In this document: positions 43,943 through 51,983 of the stretch, piece after piece | Numbering within the stretch: position 1 is the first letter of the stretch | How the letters are laid out: each line of letters opens with the position of its first letter | Source of the DNA: Arenimonas caeni | GTDB taxonomy: Bacteria > Pseudomonadota > Gammaproteobacteria > Xanthomonadales > Xanthomonadaceae | Assembly: GCF_003024235.1 (NCBI RefSeq) | Contig: NZ_KZ679094.1 | Span: 1-64,000, forward strand | Direction of reading: 5' to 3' | Length of the DNA: 64,000 bases | Translations under genes and position numbers: made by a program | The notes under the pieces: generated by a model | Seen by the model: the letters and a program-made list of their open reading frames with translations, nothing else | What the model was told of the DNA's origin: nothing | Databases searched by the model: none

Positions 43943-44265
43943 GCAAGGCTCCTGGTGGTTGGCGCGCGACTCCCCTTGAATCGCACGGTGGATGCTAGGT
44001 GATCCGGCGGTCCGGTGGCACGGCTTCGCGACGAAACCGGCCAGGCCGCCGACGTAATCCAAGGACGGGCGACGGGCCCGGATGTGACCGGGCCGCGGGA
44101 AACGCCGCCGGTCGCAGCGGCTGCCGCGCCAGTCCGGCGGGAGGGCCCGCTCGGGCCATTGTTCCTTTGTTAGAACGATACCTTGTATTTTTACTTGATT
44201 GATCTATTTATGCCGATCCGGATACTTGGCGTCGTACCCCGCGGCACGGCCCACAGGAACCCGCC
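43943..44265. other. 323-bp intergenic region between YIP1 and DoxX units
   Basis: No gene, tRNA or clear terminator is seen. The first two-thirds are GC-rich leader of the minus-strand YIP1 operon. A sharp AT-rich stretch at 44157-44215 stands out and probably holds the promoter of the rightward small ORF-DoxX-pirin unit. Confidence 0.6.
44167..44195 (+). promoter_or_regulatory. Putative promoter of the DoxX-pirin unit
   Basis: TTGTTA (44167-44172) and TTTACT (44190-44195) are 17 bp apart within the AT-rich stretch. A second TTGTAT at 44183 gives an alternative. The exact promoter is uncertain, but the compositional dip is marked. Confidence 0.45.
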
Positions 44266-44361
44266 ATGACCCAGACCACCCTCTTCCTCGGCCGCCTCGG
44301 CGCCGCCCTCTTCTTCGTACTGGCCGGCCTCGCCTCGCGCGACGCCGGCGCCGCCCACTGA
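44266..44361 (+). CDS. 31-residue membrane peptide resembling the DoxX N-terminus
   Basis: A short ORF with its own ribosome site (AGGA about 8 bp upstream) encodes 31 residues beginning MTQTTLFLGRLGAALFFVLAG and ending RDAGAAH. Aligned without gaps, 13 of its first 24 residues equal those of the DoxX protein encoded 22 bp downstream, and both genes share the ACCCGCCATG start context and a CTCGGCCGCCTCGG stretch. It looks like a duplicated and truncated first helix of DoxX. It may be a remnant or a genuine small membrane protein; translation is unproven. Confidence 0.5.
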   Translation: MTQTTLFLGRLGAALFFVLAGLASRDAGAAH

Positions 44362-44383
44362 CCCCCATTTCCGGAGACCCGCC

Positions 44384-44809
44384 ATGAAAGACACTACCAC
44401 CCTGCTCGGCCGCCTCGGCCTGTCCCTGATCTTCATCCTCTCCGGCGTCGCCAAGCTCGGCGCCGGCTACGCCGGCACCCAGGGCTACATGGAAGCCATG
44501 GGCGTGCCCGGCGCGCTGCTGCCGCTCGTGATCGCCCTGGAGATCGGCGGCGGGCTCGCCGTGGCCGCCGGCCTGCTCATCCGCTGGGCCGCGCTCGGCC
44601 TCGCCGTCTTCAGCGTCGCCAGCGCGGTGCTGTTCCACTTCGACCTGGGCGACCAGGGCCAGTTCATCAACTTCTACAAGAACATCGCCATCGCCGGCGG
44701 CTTCCTGGTGCTGGCCGCGCATGGCGGCGGGCGGCTGAGCCTCGACGCGCTGGTCGAAGCGCGCCGCCGCACCGTCCCGGCCGTGGCCCTGCCGGCGGGT
44801 GCGCCGTGA
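44384..44809 (+). CDS. DoxX family membrane protein
   Basis: A 141-residue protein with four hydrophobic segments, of the DoxX family (quinol oxidase subunit-like; in several bacteria linked to redox stress and thiol homeostasis). Signatures are LGRLGLSLIFILSGVAKLGA at the N-terminus and ALEIGGGLAVAAGLLIRWAALGLAVFS, with FYKNIAIAGGFLVLAAHG before a basic tail. GGAG precedes the ATG. Its stop overlaps the GTG of the pirin gene (GTGA), a frequent DoxX-pirin pairing. A truncated copy of its start lies just upstream. Confidence 0.9.
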   Translation: MKDTTTLLGRLGLSLIFILSGVAKLGAGYAGTQGYMEAMGVPGALLPLVIALEIGGGLAVAAGLLIRWAALGLAVFSVASAVLFHFDLGDQGQFINFYKNIAIAGGFLVLAAHGGGRLSLDALVEARRRTVPAVALPAGAP

Positions 44810-45513
44810 TCGCCCTGCGCCCCGCCGCCGAGCGCGGCCACGCCAACCACGGCTGGCTCGACTCCTGGCACAGCTTCTCCTTCGCCGACTACCAGGATCC
44901 CGGGCACGTGCACTGGGGCCCGCTGCGGGTGATCAACGAGGACCGGGTCGCCGCCGGCCAGGGCTTCGGCACACACGGCCACCGCGACATGGAGATCATC
45001 AGCTACGTGCTCGAGGGTGCGCTGGCGCACCGCGATTCGATGGGCAACGGCGCCAGCATCGTGCCGGGCGAGGTGCAGCGCCTGAGCGCCGGCACCGGCA
45101 TCACCCACTCCGAGTACAACCACAGCCGCACCGACACCACGCACTTCCTGCAGATCTGGATCATCCCGGACCGGCGCGGCATCGCGCCCTCCTACGAGCA
45201 GCGCCGATTCGAGGACGGCGAGAAGCGCGGCCGGCTGCGCCTGGTCGCCAGCGGCGACGGCGCCGACGGTTCGGTGCGTATCCAGCAGGACGCGCGTCTG
45301 TACGCCGGCCTGTTCGATGGCGACGAGGCGGCGACGCTGGCCCTGGCCCCGGGCCGGCTCGGGTATGTGCACCTGGCCCGCGGCACGCTGGAGGTCAACG
45401 GCCAGCGCCTGGGCCCGGGCGACGCGCTCAAGCTGCGCGACGAAGCCGCGATCGTGGTCGCCAACGGCCGGGATGCCGAGGTGCTGGTGTTCGACCTGCC
45501 GCCGCTGGAATGA
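44806..45513 (+). CDS. Pirin family protein (YhhW/YhaK type)
   Basis: A 235-residue bicupin. The metal-binding residues of pirin/YhhW quercetinases are kept: GTHGHRDMEIISYVLEG (two His), and TGITHSEYNH (His and Glu). The N-terminal WHSFSFADYQDPGHVHWGPLRVINED is the short-pirin signature. E. coli YhhW oxidises quercetin; the physiological role in most bacteria is unknown. The start is GTG (44806), coupled to DoxX. It is one of three pirins in this window and the shortest. Confidence 0.92.
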   Translation: MIALRPAAERGHANHGWLDSWHSFSFADYQDPGHVHWGPLRVINEDRVAAGQGFGTHGHRDMEIISYVLEGALAHRDSMGNGASIVPGEVQRLSAGTGITHSEYNHSRTDTTHFLQIWIIPDRRGIAPSYEQRRFEDGEKRGRLRLVASGDGADGSVRIQQDARLYAGLFDGDEAATLALAPGRLGYVHLARGTLEVNGQRLGPGDALKLRDEAAIVVANGRDAEVLVFDLPPLE

Positions 45514-45530
45514 CGCCGGCGCCGGGCTTG

Positions 45531-45536
45531 GCATAA
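45531..45536 (+). promoter_or_regulatory. Possible -10 element before the serine hydrolase gene
   Basis: CATAAT (five of six) lies 28 bp before the GTG start at 45565. GGGAG follows as ribosome site. No strong -35 is apparent. Confidence 0.4.
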
Positions 45537-45564
45537 TCGGGCGGTCACCCACCGGGAGCCGCCC

Positions 45565-47133
45565 GTGCGCCGAACCGCCCTGCTTTCCGTCCTGATGCTG
45601 GCCGCGCCCGCGGCCCCCGCCGTGGCGCCCGCGCTCGACCCGGTGGTCGAGGCGGTCCGCGAGACCTTCGAGGTACCGGGCATCGCCGTCGCCATCGTCA
45701 AGGACGGCGAGGTCGTGCTGGCCCGCGGCTGGGGCCAGCGCGAACAGGGCCGGCCGGAGCCGGTGGACGCCGGCACCCGCTTCGCCATCGCCTCCCAGAC
45801 CAAGGCCTTCACCGCCGCGTCGCTGTCGATCCTGGCCGACGAAGGCAAGCTCTCGCTCGACGACCGCGTCATCGAGCACCTGCCCTGGTTCCAGATGAGC
45901 GATCCCTTCGTCACGCGCGAGATGCGCCTGCGCGACCTGCTCACCCACCGCAGCGGCCTGGCGCTCGGCGCCGGCGACCTGCTGTTCTGGCCGACCACCA
46001 CGCACCCGACCCGCGAGATCGTCCGGCGCCTGCGCCACGTGCCCCTGGAGACCAGCTTCCGGGCCCAGTACGCCTACGACAACGTGCTCTACGCGGTGGC
46101 GCAGCTGGTGATCGAGGAAGTCTCGGGCCTGTCCTTCGGCGACTTCGTGCACGAGCGCATCTTCGTGCCGGTGGGCATGGACGGCGCGGTGATCAACAGC
46201 GACCACCTGCCGGCCGGCGCCAACGCCGCCACCGGCCACGCCCAGCCCGGTTTCTCCGGCCCGCTGGTGACCGTGCCGCCGATGACCTGGTCGAACAACC
46301 AGGGCGCGGGCGGCATCTACGCCAGCGTCGACGACATCGCCAAGTGGATGCGCGTGCAGCTCGACGGCGGCGTGCTCGGCGGCAACGAGGACGGCAGCGA
46401 GCGCCGGCTGTTCAGCGCCGAACGGCACCGGGCGATGTGGGAGCTGGTGACGCCGATCCGCATCCCGGCCGAGCCGGCGGTGCCGGCGCTGGCGCCGGCG
46501 CTGCCCCAGTTCGCCGGTTATGGCGAAGGCTGGTCGGTGAGCGAGTACCGCGGGCAGCGGCTGGTCTGGCACACCGGCGGCTGGCCGGGCATGGTGTCGC
46601 GGGTCACGCTGGTGCCGCAGCTCGACCTGGGCATCGTGGTGCTGACCAACCAGGAGGTCGGCGCCGCCTTCAACGCCGTCACGATGGAAGCGCTCGACCA
46701 CTACCTGGGCGCGCCCGACACCGACTGGGTGGCGGCCTACGCCGCCGCGGTGGCCAAGGGCCGGGAGAAGGCCGACGAGAAGTGGTCCGGGCACCTCAAG
46801 GCGCGCGACCGCCGCAGCAAGCCGTCCCTGCCCCTGTCCGGCTACGCCGCCACCTATGCCGACCCGTGGTACGGCGAGGTGGTGGTGGCCAAGGAAGGCG
46901 GCCGGCTGGTGATGCGCTTCGCCCACACCGCCGCGCTGGTGGGCACGCTCGAACACTGGCAGCACGACACCTTCCTGGTGCGCTGGCACGACCGCGCCCT
47001 CAACGCCGACGCCTTCGCCAGCTTCGCGCTCGACCCGGACGGCAAGGTGCGCGAGCTGCGCATGGAGGCCGCGTCCTCGCTCACCGACTTCAGTTTCGAC
47101 TTCCACCACCTGCGGCTGGTGCCCAAGGGCTGA
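45565..47133 (+). CDS. Periplasmic serine hydrolase, beta-lactamase fold with DUF3471
   Basis: A 522-residue secreted protein of the class C beta-lactamase/penicillin-binding-like family. After a signal peptide (about 1-22), the catalytic motifs are S-x2-K in IASQTKAFTAASL (about residue 73), Y-x-N as YDN in QYAYDNVLYAVAQ, and HTGG in LVWHTGGWPGM. A C-terminal DUF3471-like lipocalin-type domain (about 410-520, GYAATYADPWYGEVVV) follows, as in D-amino-acid peptidase/esterase relatives. The target is probably a D-amino-acid peptide or ester; beta-lactam resistance is not implied. The start is GTG. A phosphoribosyltransferase follows after one base. Confidence 0.88.
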   Translation: MRRTALLSVLMLAAPAAPAVAPALDPVVEAVRETFEVPGIAVAIVKDGEVVLARGWGQREQGRPEPVDAGTRFAIASQTKAFTAASLSILADEGKLSLDDRVIEHLPWFQMSDPFVTREMRLRDLLTHRSGLALGAGDLLFWPTTTHPTREIVRRLRHVPLETSFRAQYAYDNVLYAVAQLVIEEVSGLSFGDFVHERIFVPVGMDGAVINSDHLPAGANAATGHAQPGFSGPLVTVPPMTWSNNQGAGGIYASVDDIAKWMRVQLDGGVLGGNEDGSERRLFSAERHRAMWELVTPIRIPAEPAVPALAPALPQFAGYGEGWSVSEYRGQRLVWHTGGWPGMVSRVTLVPQLDLGIVVLTNQEVGAAFNAVTMEALDHYLGAPDTDWVAAYAAAVAKGREKADEKWSGHLKARDRRSKPSLPLSGYAATYADPWYGEVVVAKEGGRLVMRFAHTAALVGTLEHWQHDTFLVRWHDRALNADAFASFALDPDGKVRELRMEAASSLTDFSFDFHHLRLVPKG

Positions 47134-47134
47134 G

Positions 47135-47770
47135 ATGGAACACCGCTTCCGCGACCGCCGCGACGCCGGCCAGGCCCTTGCCCGGGCCCTCGCCGGCTGG
47201 CGCGGCGTGCCTGGCCTGCAGGTGCTGGCGCTGCCGCGCGGCGGCGTGCCGGTGGCCGCCGAGGTGGCCACGGCGCTCGACGCGCCGCTGGACGTGCTGG
47301 TGGTGCGCAAGGTCGGCTGGCCGGCGCAGCCCGAAGTGGCGCTGGCGGCCATCGCCAGCGGCGGCGCGATGGTGACCAATCCGCATGTGCTGGCGGTGGC
47401 CGGCGTGGAGCCGGACGAACTGGAGGCGCTGGCGGCGGCAGAACGACGCGAGCTCGAGCGGCGCGAACGCGCCTACCGCGGTGGCCGCCCGCCCCTGGAC
47501 GTGGCCGGGCGGCCGGTGCTGGTGGTCGACGATGGCCTGGCCACCGGCGCCACCATGCTGGCGGCGCTGTCGGCGCTGCGGGCGCTGGACGTCGGCAAGC
47601 TGGGCGTGGCGGTGCCGGTGGGCTCGCCGGAGTCGGTGCGGCGCTGCCGGGAACTGGCCGATGAGGTGACCTGCCTGCTCACGCCGCGTGATTTCGGCGC
47701 GGTGGGCGCCTATTACGATCTGTTCCCGCAGGTGGCGGACGAGGAAGTCCGCCACCTGCTGTCACGCTGA
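47135..47770 (+). CDS. Phosphoribosyltransferase domain protein
   Basis: A 211-residue type I phosphoribosyltransferase-fold protein. The PRPP-binding loop is PVLVVDDGLATGATMLAAL (about 125-142), preceded by LALPRGGVPVAAEVATALDAPLDVLVVRKVG. This subfamily often stands alone or is fused to a hydrolase and has no known substrate. No nucleotide-synthesis gene is near. It starts one base after the serine hydrolase stop, which suggests co-transcription but not a shared pathway. Confidence 0.88.
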   Translation: MEHRFRDRRDAGQALARALAGWRGVPGLQVLALPRGGVPVAAEVATALDAPLDVLVVRKVGWPAQPEVALAAIASGGAMVTNPHVLAVAGVEPDELEALAAAERRELERRERAYRGGRPPLDVAGRPVLVVDDGLATGATMLAALSALRALDVGKLGVAVPVGSPESVRRCRELADEVTCLLTPRDFGAVGAYYDLFPQVADEEVRHLLSR

Positions 47771-47774
47771 GGCT

Positions 47775-48020
47775 TCAGCCCACCCGCACCAGGCGGTGGC
47801 TCGAGGCCGTGGCATAGCTGCGGTCCTGGGCGTAGCCGCTGGAGCGGCCGTAGCCGGTGCCGAAGTCACGCTGGCGGTAGCGGTCGACGCGGGCCGGGGC
47901 GGTGGCTTCGGCCAGCACGGCCACCGGGGTGGCGGGTTTGGCGACGGCCGCCCGGGTCACCGGCACGGACGCGACCGGGCGGGTCGGGAACAGGCGGTAG
48001 AAGGAATTCAGGGCTTTCAT
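47775..48020 (-). CDS. Hypothetical 81-residue protein
   Basis: Not recognised. The 81-residue product begins MKALNSFYRLFPTRPVAS, continues Ala/Val/Pro-rich, then Tyr/Arg/Ser/Gly-rich (RYRQRDFGTGYGRSSGY) and is basic overall with no membrane helix. GAGG about 10 bp before the ATG is a fair ribosome site, and codon use looks like its neighbours. It ends 4 bp from the convergent phosphoribosyltransferase. It could be a real small protein or a chance frame. Confidence 0.45.
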   Translation of the reverse strand: MKALNSFYRLFPTRPVASVPVTRAAVAKPATPVAVLAEATAPARVDRYRQRDFGTGYGRSSGYAQDRSYATASSHRLVRVG

Positions 48021-48145
48021 GGTCGGGGCCTCGTGAGTTGGTGTGCTGGTAATCTACAACACCTAAGCGCACCCGCCATGGGCCGGAAGTCATGCCCTGT
48101 AAATTATTGATCTCCGGTTAATTTTCCCGGGCACCGGGACGCGGC

Positions 48146-49414
48146 TCAGGCCCCCGCCGGCCCCAGGATACGGTCGAGCGCGGCCAGCAGGTCCCTCGCC
48201 TCGCCGGCCTGGGGGTGCCCCGGGTGGCTGGCCAGCAGGGCCCGGAGGCGGTCGCGGGCGGCCGCGTCCTGGCCCAGGCGTTCGCTCTGCAGCCGGGCCG
48301 CGACCAGCACGACCCCGGGCAGTTCGGGGCTGGCCGGGAAGCGCGATTCGAAGTCCCGGGCCAGGGCCACCGCCAGCTGCGACTGGCCCTGCCGCGCCGC
48401 CAGCGCCACCAGCCTGGCGATCTGCTCGGGAAGCGCGAGCCGAAAGTCCGGCACGCGCGCCATCGTGTCGGCGGCCACGGCCAGGGCGGCCTTGTCCTTG
48501 CCGGTGACCAGCAGGCTGGAGACGTATTCGCGGTCGTGCGCGGCCAGCGCGGCGAGGTCGCCGGCGGCGACGAGGTAGCGACGGTACTGCTCGTGCACCG
48601 GGTCCGACGCGCCGCGGCCCCGGAACAGGCCGGCCAGGCGTTCGGCGGCCGCGGCCGGCTCGCCCCTGGCGGCGAGATCGGCAGCCAGCGCCATGGCCTC
48701 GTCCTCGACCGGATTGGCATAGGTGGCGCGCGCCACCGCCGGCGTGATGTCCAGGCCAAGCGCGTCGGCATGCCGGTGCAGCAGGTCGCCGAGCACGTGG
48801 TAGGACGCCACCAGCACGAACAGCGAGACGAAGCCGGCCGGCACCAGGCCGATGCCGCCCAGCGCCGACTGCAGCGCCCAGGCCGCGAATTCCGACGCGA
48901 TCGCCAGCACGGTGAACACCGCCACCACGCCGAAGTACGGCAGGCCGATGCGACCGATCAGCTCGAACCAGGCCAGCGGGTTGAGGGCATTGAGGAGGCT
49001 GTGGTTGATCGACAGCAGCATCACCGCCGCCGGCATGAACAGCACGATCACCGCCAGCAGCGCCAGCGCGGGCAACGGGCCGACCCAGCGCGCCACGGCC
49101 AGCAGCGCCACCGTGGCCAGCACGCCCAGCACGATCTGCTCGACGCCGTCGCCGTCGGTGGCCATCAGGTCCTCGCCGTGCAGGGCCTCGTAGCGGCCGT
49201 GCGCGGTGTTCACCAGCGCCTCGACCGCCAGCTTGTAGCCCATCACCCAGAACGCCAGTTCGAACAGCAGGCCCAGGATATTGGGCGCGTGCGCCAGCAG
49301 GCGGAACAGCGCCAGCGCCGCCATGAAGGCCAGCATGGCCTTCGTGGCCGGATACGCCAGCAGCGAAGGCAGGCGCGGCAGCAGGGGTTCGGGTCGGCGC
49401 GGGCTCGGGCTCAC
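48146..49414 (-). CDS. Membrane protein with TPR-like C-terminal half, unknown function
   Basis: A 422-residue protein not assigned to a named family. Residues about 25-225 contain roughly six hydrophobic helices (for example LFELAFWVMGYKLAVEALV, PALALLAVIVLFMPAAVMLL, FGVVAVFTVLAIASEFAAW). The remaining 195 residues are Ala/Leu-rich helical repeats of TPR type with a regular 30-40-residue rhythm. The HGRYEALHGEDLMATDGDGVEQ loop may be a membrane-associated DUF4013-like feature. It lies 29 bp after the DUF481 gene on the same strand, possibly in one operon. Confidence 0.75.
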   Translation of the reverse strand: MSPSPRRPEPLLPRLPSLLAYPATKAMLAFMAALALFRLLAHAPNILGLLFELAFWVMGYKLAVEALVNTAHGRYEALHGEDLMATDGDGVEQIVLGVLATVALLAVARWVGPLPALALLAVIVLFMPAAVMLLSINHSLLNALNPLAWFELIGRIGLPYFGVVAVFTVLAIASEFAAWALQSALGGIGLVPAGFVSLFVLVASYHVLGDLLHRHADALGLDITPAVARATYANPVEDEAMALAADLAARGEPAAAAERLAGLFRGRGASDPVHEQYRRYLVAAGDLAALAAHDREYVSSLLVTGKDKAALAVAADTMARVPDFRLALPEQIARLVALAARQGQSQLAVALARDFESRFPASPELPGVVLVAARLQSERLGQDAAARDRLRALLASHPGHPQAGEARDLLAALDRILGPAGA

Positions 49415-49443
49415 TCGGTGTCCTCCACAGGCGAGCCCCGAGT

Positions 49444-50148
49444 TTATTCGGCCTTGGGGCTCCAGACGATGTTCACCGAGGTCAGGGTGTCGGTACGCTC
49501 GGTGCCCACCGGCACCTCGGTGTTGTGGCGGACCTGGTAGGCGGCCTTGAGCGCCAGCGACTTGTTGATGCTCACGGCGATGCCGATGTCGTTCTGGGCG
49601 AAGGTGTTGTCGTCGGCCGCCTCGACCAGCAGCGTGTTGAAGAAGCGCGTGCTGTCGGTGAGCTGGTGCTTGTACTCGCCGAAACCGCGCAGCAGCGCGC
49701 TGGTCTCGTCCTCGCCGGTCTCCGACCCGCGCGCCAGGCGCACGCCGGGGCCACCTTCGAGTTGCAGGCTGCGGTGCTCGTCGCGCAGCAGCCAGGTGCC
49801 GTAGTTGAGCGCGAAGGTGCCCTGGTAGTCGTAGGCGGCGAAATCATCGTTCTCGTAGCGCGCGGCGGCGCCGAGGTAGCTGCGCTCGCCGAGCTTGCGG
49901 GCGCTCCTGGCGCCGATCTCGTAGCGGTTGGCGGTCAGGTCGTCGTTGCTCTCGGTGCGCAGGGCGGCCAGGTGGTAGTCGTGGGTCCAGTCGGCGTCCT
50001 CGCCGGTGAGGCCGAAGCGGCCGTTGACGCTGGTGGTGTCCGAGTTGCCGGACGTGGCGACGATGCCCAGCTCGGCGCTCGGCTGCCACTGGGCGCTGGC
50101 GACGGCGGACGCGGCCAGCAGCGGCAGCGCGGTAAGGAGACGGATCAT
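49444..50148 (-). CDS. DUF481 (YdiY-like) outer-membrane beta-barrel protein
   Basis: A 234-residue secreted protein with a signal peptide (1-19, ending ASA) and a series of alternating beta strands rich in aromatic residues typical of DUF481/YdiY barrels: ELGIVATSGNSDTTSVNGRF at the mature N-terminus, YHLAALRTESNDDLTANRYEIG, YLGAAARYENDDFAAYDYQG, and a C-terminal strand DTLTSVNIVWSPKAE. Some family members are salt-induced; the function is unknown. It starts 63 bp upstream of the acyl-CoA dehydrogenase stop. Confidence 0.9.
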   Translation of the reverse strand: MIRLLTALPLLAASAVASAQWQPSAELGIVATSGNSDTTSVNGRFGLTGEDADWTHDYHLAALRTESNDDLTANRYEIGARSARKLGERSYLGAAARYENDDFAAYDYQGTFALNYGTWLLRDEHRSLQLEGGPGVRLARGSETGEDETSALLRGFGEYKHQLTDSTRFFNTLLVEAADDNTFAQNDIGIAVSINKSLALKAAYQVRHNTEVPVGTERTDTLTSVNIVWSPKAE

Positions 50149-50211
50149 GCGTGGCAGGCTCCCTGCAGGCGATGGGCCGCCAATTACAGCCGCCCGCGCA
50201 TGAACGCCGCG

Positions 50212-51879
50212 CTAAGCGCTGCCCTGGGGCAGCGCACGCTCGATCAGCAGGTCCCAGGCCGGACCGGCCGGCAGCGTGCCGTAGGCCAGGCCCTGGCCGC
50301 CGCCCAGGCGGGCGGCGCAGAAGGCCGCCGCCGCCGGCGCAGGCGCGCCGCGCAGCAACAACGACGCCTGCAGGGCCAGCGCCATGCGTTCGGCCAGCCG
50401 ACGCGCGGCCGCCTCGAGTGCGTCCGGCGGCTGCTGCAGGAAGGCGCGCAGGGCGTCGATCTCGGCGTCGAGCGCCGGGTCGCCGCCACGCGCCCGCTCG
50501 AGCTCGGCGAAGTAGGCATCCACGCAGCCGGGCTCGCGGGTCATGGCGCGCAGCACGTCCAGGCACTGGATGTTGCCGCTGCCTTCCCAGATCGAGTTGA
50601 GCGGCGACTGCCGGAACAGGCGCGGCATGCCGCCCTCCTCCACGTAACCCACGCCCCCCAGGCACTCCATGGCCTCGGCGGTGAAGCCCGGCGCGCGCTT
50701 GCACACCCAGTACTTGCCCAGGGCCGTGGTCAGGCGCGCGAACGCGGCCTCGCCCGGGTCGCGCCCGCTGGCGTCGACGGCGCGCGCCACGCGGAAGGCA
50801 AGCGCCGTGGCCGCCTCCGACTCCAGCGCCAGGTCGGCCAGCACGTTGCGCATCAGTGCGTGTTCGCAAAGCAGCTTGCCGAACGTCTGCCGGTGGCGGG
50901 CGAAGTGCAGCGCCTGCACCAGGGCCTGGCGCATCAGGCTGGCCGAACCGAGCAGGCAGTCCAGGCGGGTCAGCGCCACCATCTGCAGGATGGTGGCCAC
51001 GCCGCGGCCCTCCTCGCCGACCCGCCAGGCGAGGGCGCCGTGGAATTCCACCTCCGCGCTGGCGTTGCTCCAGTCGCCGAGCTTGTCCTTCAGGCGCTGG
51101 ATGCGGATGCCGTTGCGGGCGCCGTCGGGCGCGAAGCGCGGCAGCAGGAAACAGGTCAGGCCCCCTTCGGCCTGGGCGAGCACCAGGAAGGCGTCGCACA
51201 TCGGCGCCGAGAAGAACCATTTGTGGCCCACCAGCTGGTACAGCGGCGCCGGGCCGGCGCCGGCCACCGGCGTGGCGCGGGTGGCGTTGGAGCGCACGTC
51301 CGAGCCGCCCTGTTTCTCGGTCATGCCCATGCCGATGGTGACGCCGGGCTTGTCCCAGCCGGGCGCGTGGCGCGGGTCGTAGCGCGCGGCGCACACGCGC
51401 GGCAGCCAGCCGGCAGCCAGCCCCGGCTCATGCTGCAGGGCGGGCACGCAGGCGTAGGTCATGGTCAGCGGGCAACTGGTGCCCTGGTCGGCCTGGTTGT
51501 GCAGGAACATCAGCGCCGCGCGCGCCACGTGCGCGCCCGGGCGGCCGGCATGGCGCCAGGCGAAGTTGGGCACGCCATGTTCAATCGCCGTGGCCATCAG
51601 CTGGTGGTAGGCCGGGTGGAACTCGACGTCGTCGAGGCGATGGCCGCGCGGGTCGAAGGGATGGAACACCGGCCGGTGGGCGTTTGCCAGGCGACCGGAT
51701 TCCATCAACTCGTTGCCGGCCAGCCTGCCGTAGGCGGCGATTTCGTCGACGGCCCAGTCGCCGCCCTCGCGCGCCACCGCCTCGCGCAGCGGCCGGTCGT
51801 CGCGCCACAGGTCGCGCGGCCAGGGCGACGGCGGCTGGTTCCCGACCACGTGGGTGGTGAAGCGTTCGCGCGTATCCAT
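50212..51879 (-). CDS. Acyl-CoA dehydrogenase, AidB-like
   Basis: A 555-residue flavoprotein of the acyl-CoA dehydrogenase superfamily. The early helices (RDLWRDDRPLREAVAREGG), TMTYACVPAL, the FAD loop MGMTEKQGGSDVRSNATRA, KWFFSAPMCDAFLVLAQAEGGL and the C-terminal CLGGVGYVEEGGMPRLFRQSPLNSIWEGSGNIQCLDVLRAM match the long AidB group rather than beta-oxidation enzymes of about 380 residues. E. coli AidB binds DNA and is part of the alkylation response; catalytic activity is weak. No ada or alkB gene is nearby, so a simple catabolic role is also possible. Confidence 0.9.
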   Translation of the reverse strand: MDTRERFTTHVVGNQPPSPWPRDLWRDDRPLREAVAREGGDWAVDEIAAYGRLAGNELMESGRLANAHRPVFHPFDPRGHRLDDVEFHPAYHQLMATAIEHGVPNFAWRHAGRPGAHVARAALMFLHNQADQGTSCPLTMTYACVPALQHEPGLAAGWLPRVCAARYDPRHAPGWDKPGVTIGMGMTEKQGGSDVRSNATRATPVAGAGPAPLYQLVGHKWFFSAPMCDAFLVLAQAEGGLTCFLLPRFAPDGARNGIRIQRLKDKLGDWSNASAEVEFHGALAWRVGEEGRGVATILQMVALTRLDCLLGSASLMRQALVQALHFARHRQTFGKLLCEHALMRNVLADLALESEAATALAFRVARAVDASGRDPGEAAFARLTTALGKYWVCKRAPGFTAEAMECLGGVGYVEEGGMPRLFRQSPLNSIWEGSGNIQCLDVLRAMTREPGCVDAYFAELERARGGDPALDAEIDALRAFLQQPPDALEAAARRLAERMALALQASLLLRGAPAPAAAAFCAARLGGGQGLAYGTLPAGPAWDLLIERALPQGSA

Positions 51880-51951
51880 GCGGGTTCCCCATTGGGCGGC
51901 CCCATTCTGCCCCCGCCCCGGTGGCCATCGCCAATCCGGCGGCGGCCGGCC

Positions 51952-51957
51952 TATGAT
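51952..51957 (+). promoter_or_regulatory. Possible -10 element of the VOC gene
   Basis: TATGAT (five of six) lies 26 bp before the proposed CTG start, divergent from the acyl-CoA dehydrogenase gene. Confidence 0.4.
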
Positions 51958-51983
51958 CGGGCGCCAGCACCGGGAGCCCGCGA

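Noticed and set aside
48090-48145. CCCGG-GCA-CCGGG hairpin beside an AT-rich stretch considered as a terminator for the membrane protein gene
   Set aside because: In the direction of that gene the stem is followed by A rather than T residues, so it does not fit a Rho-independent terminator.
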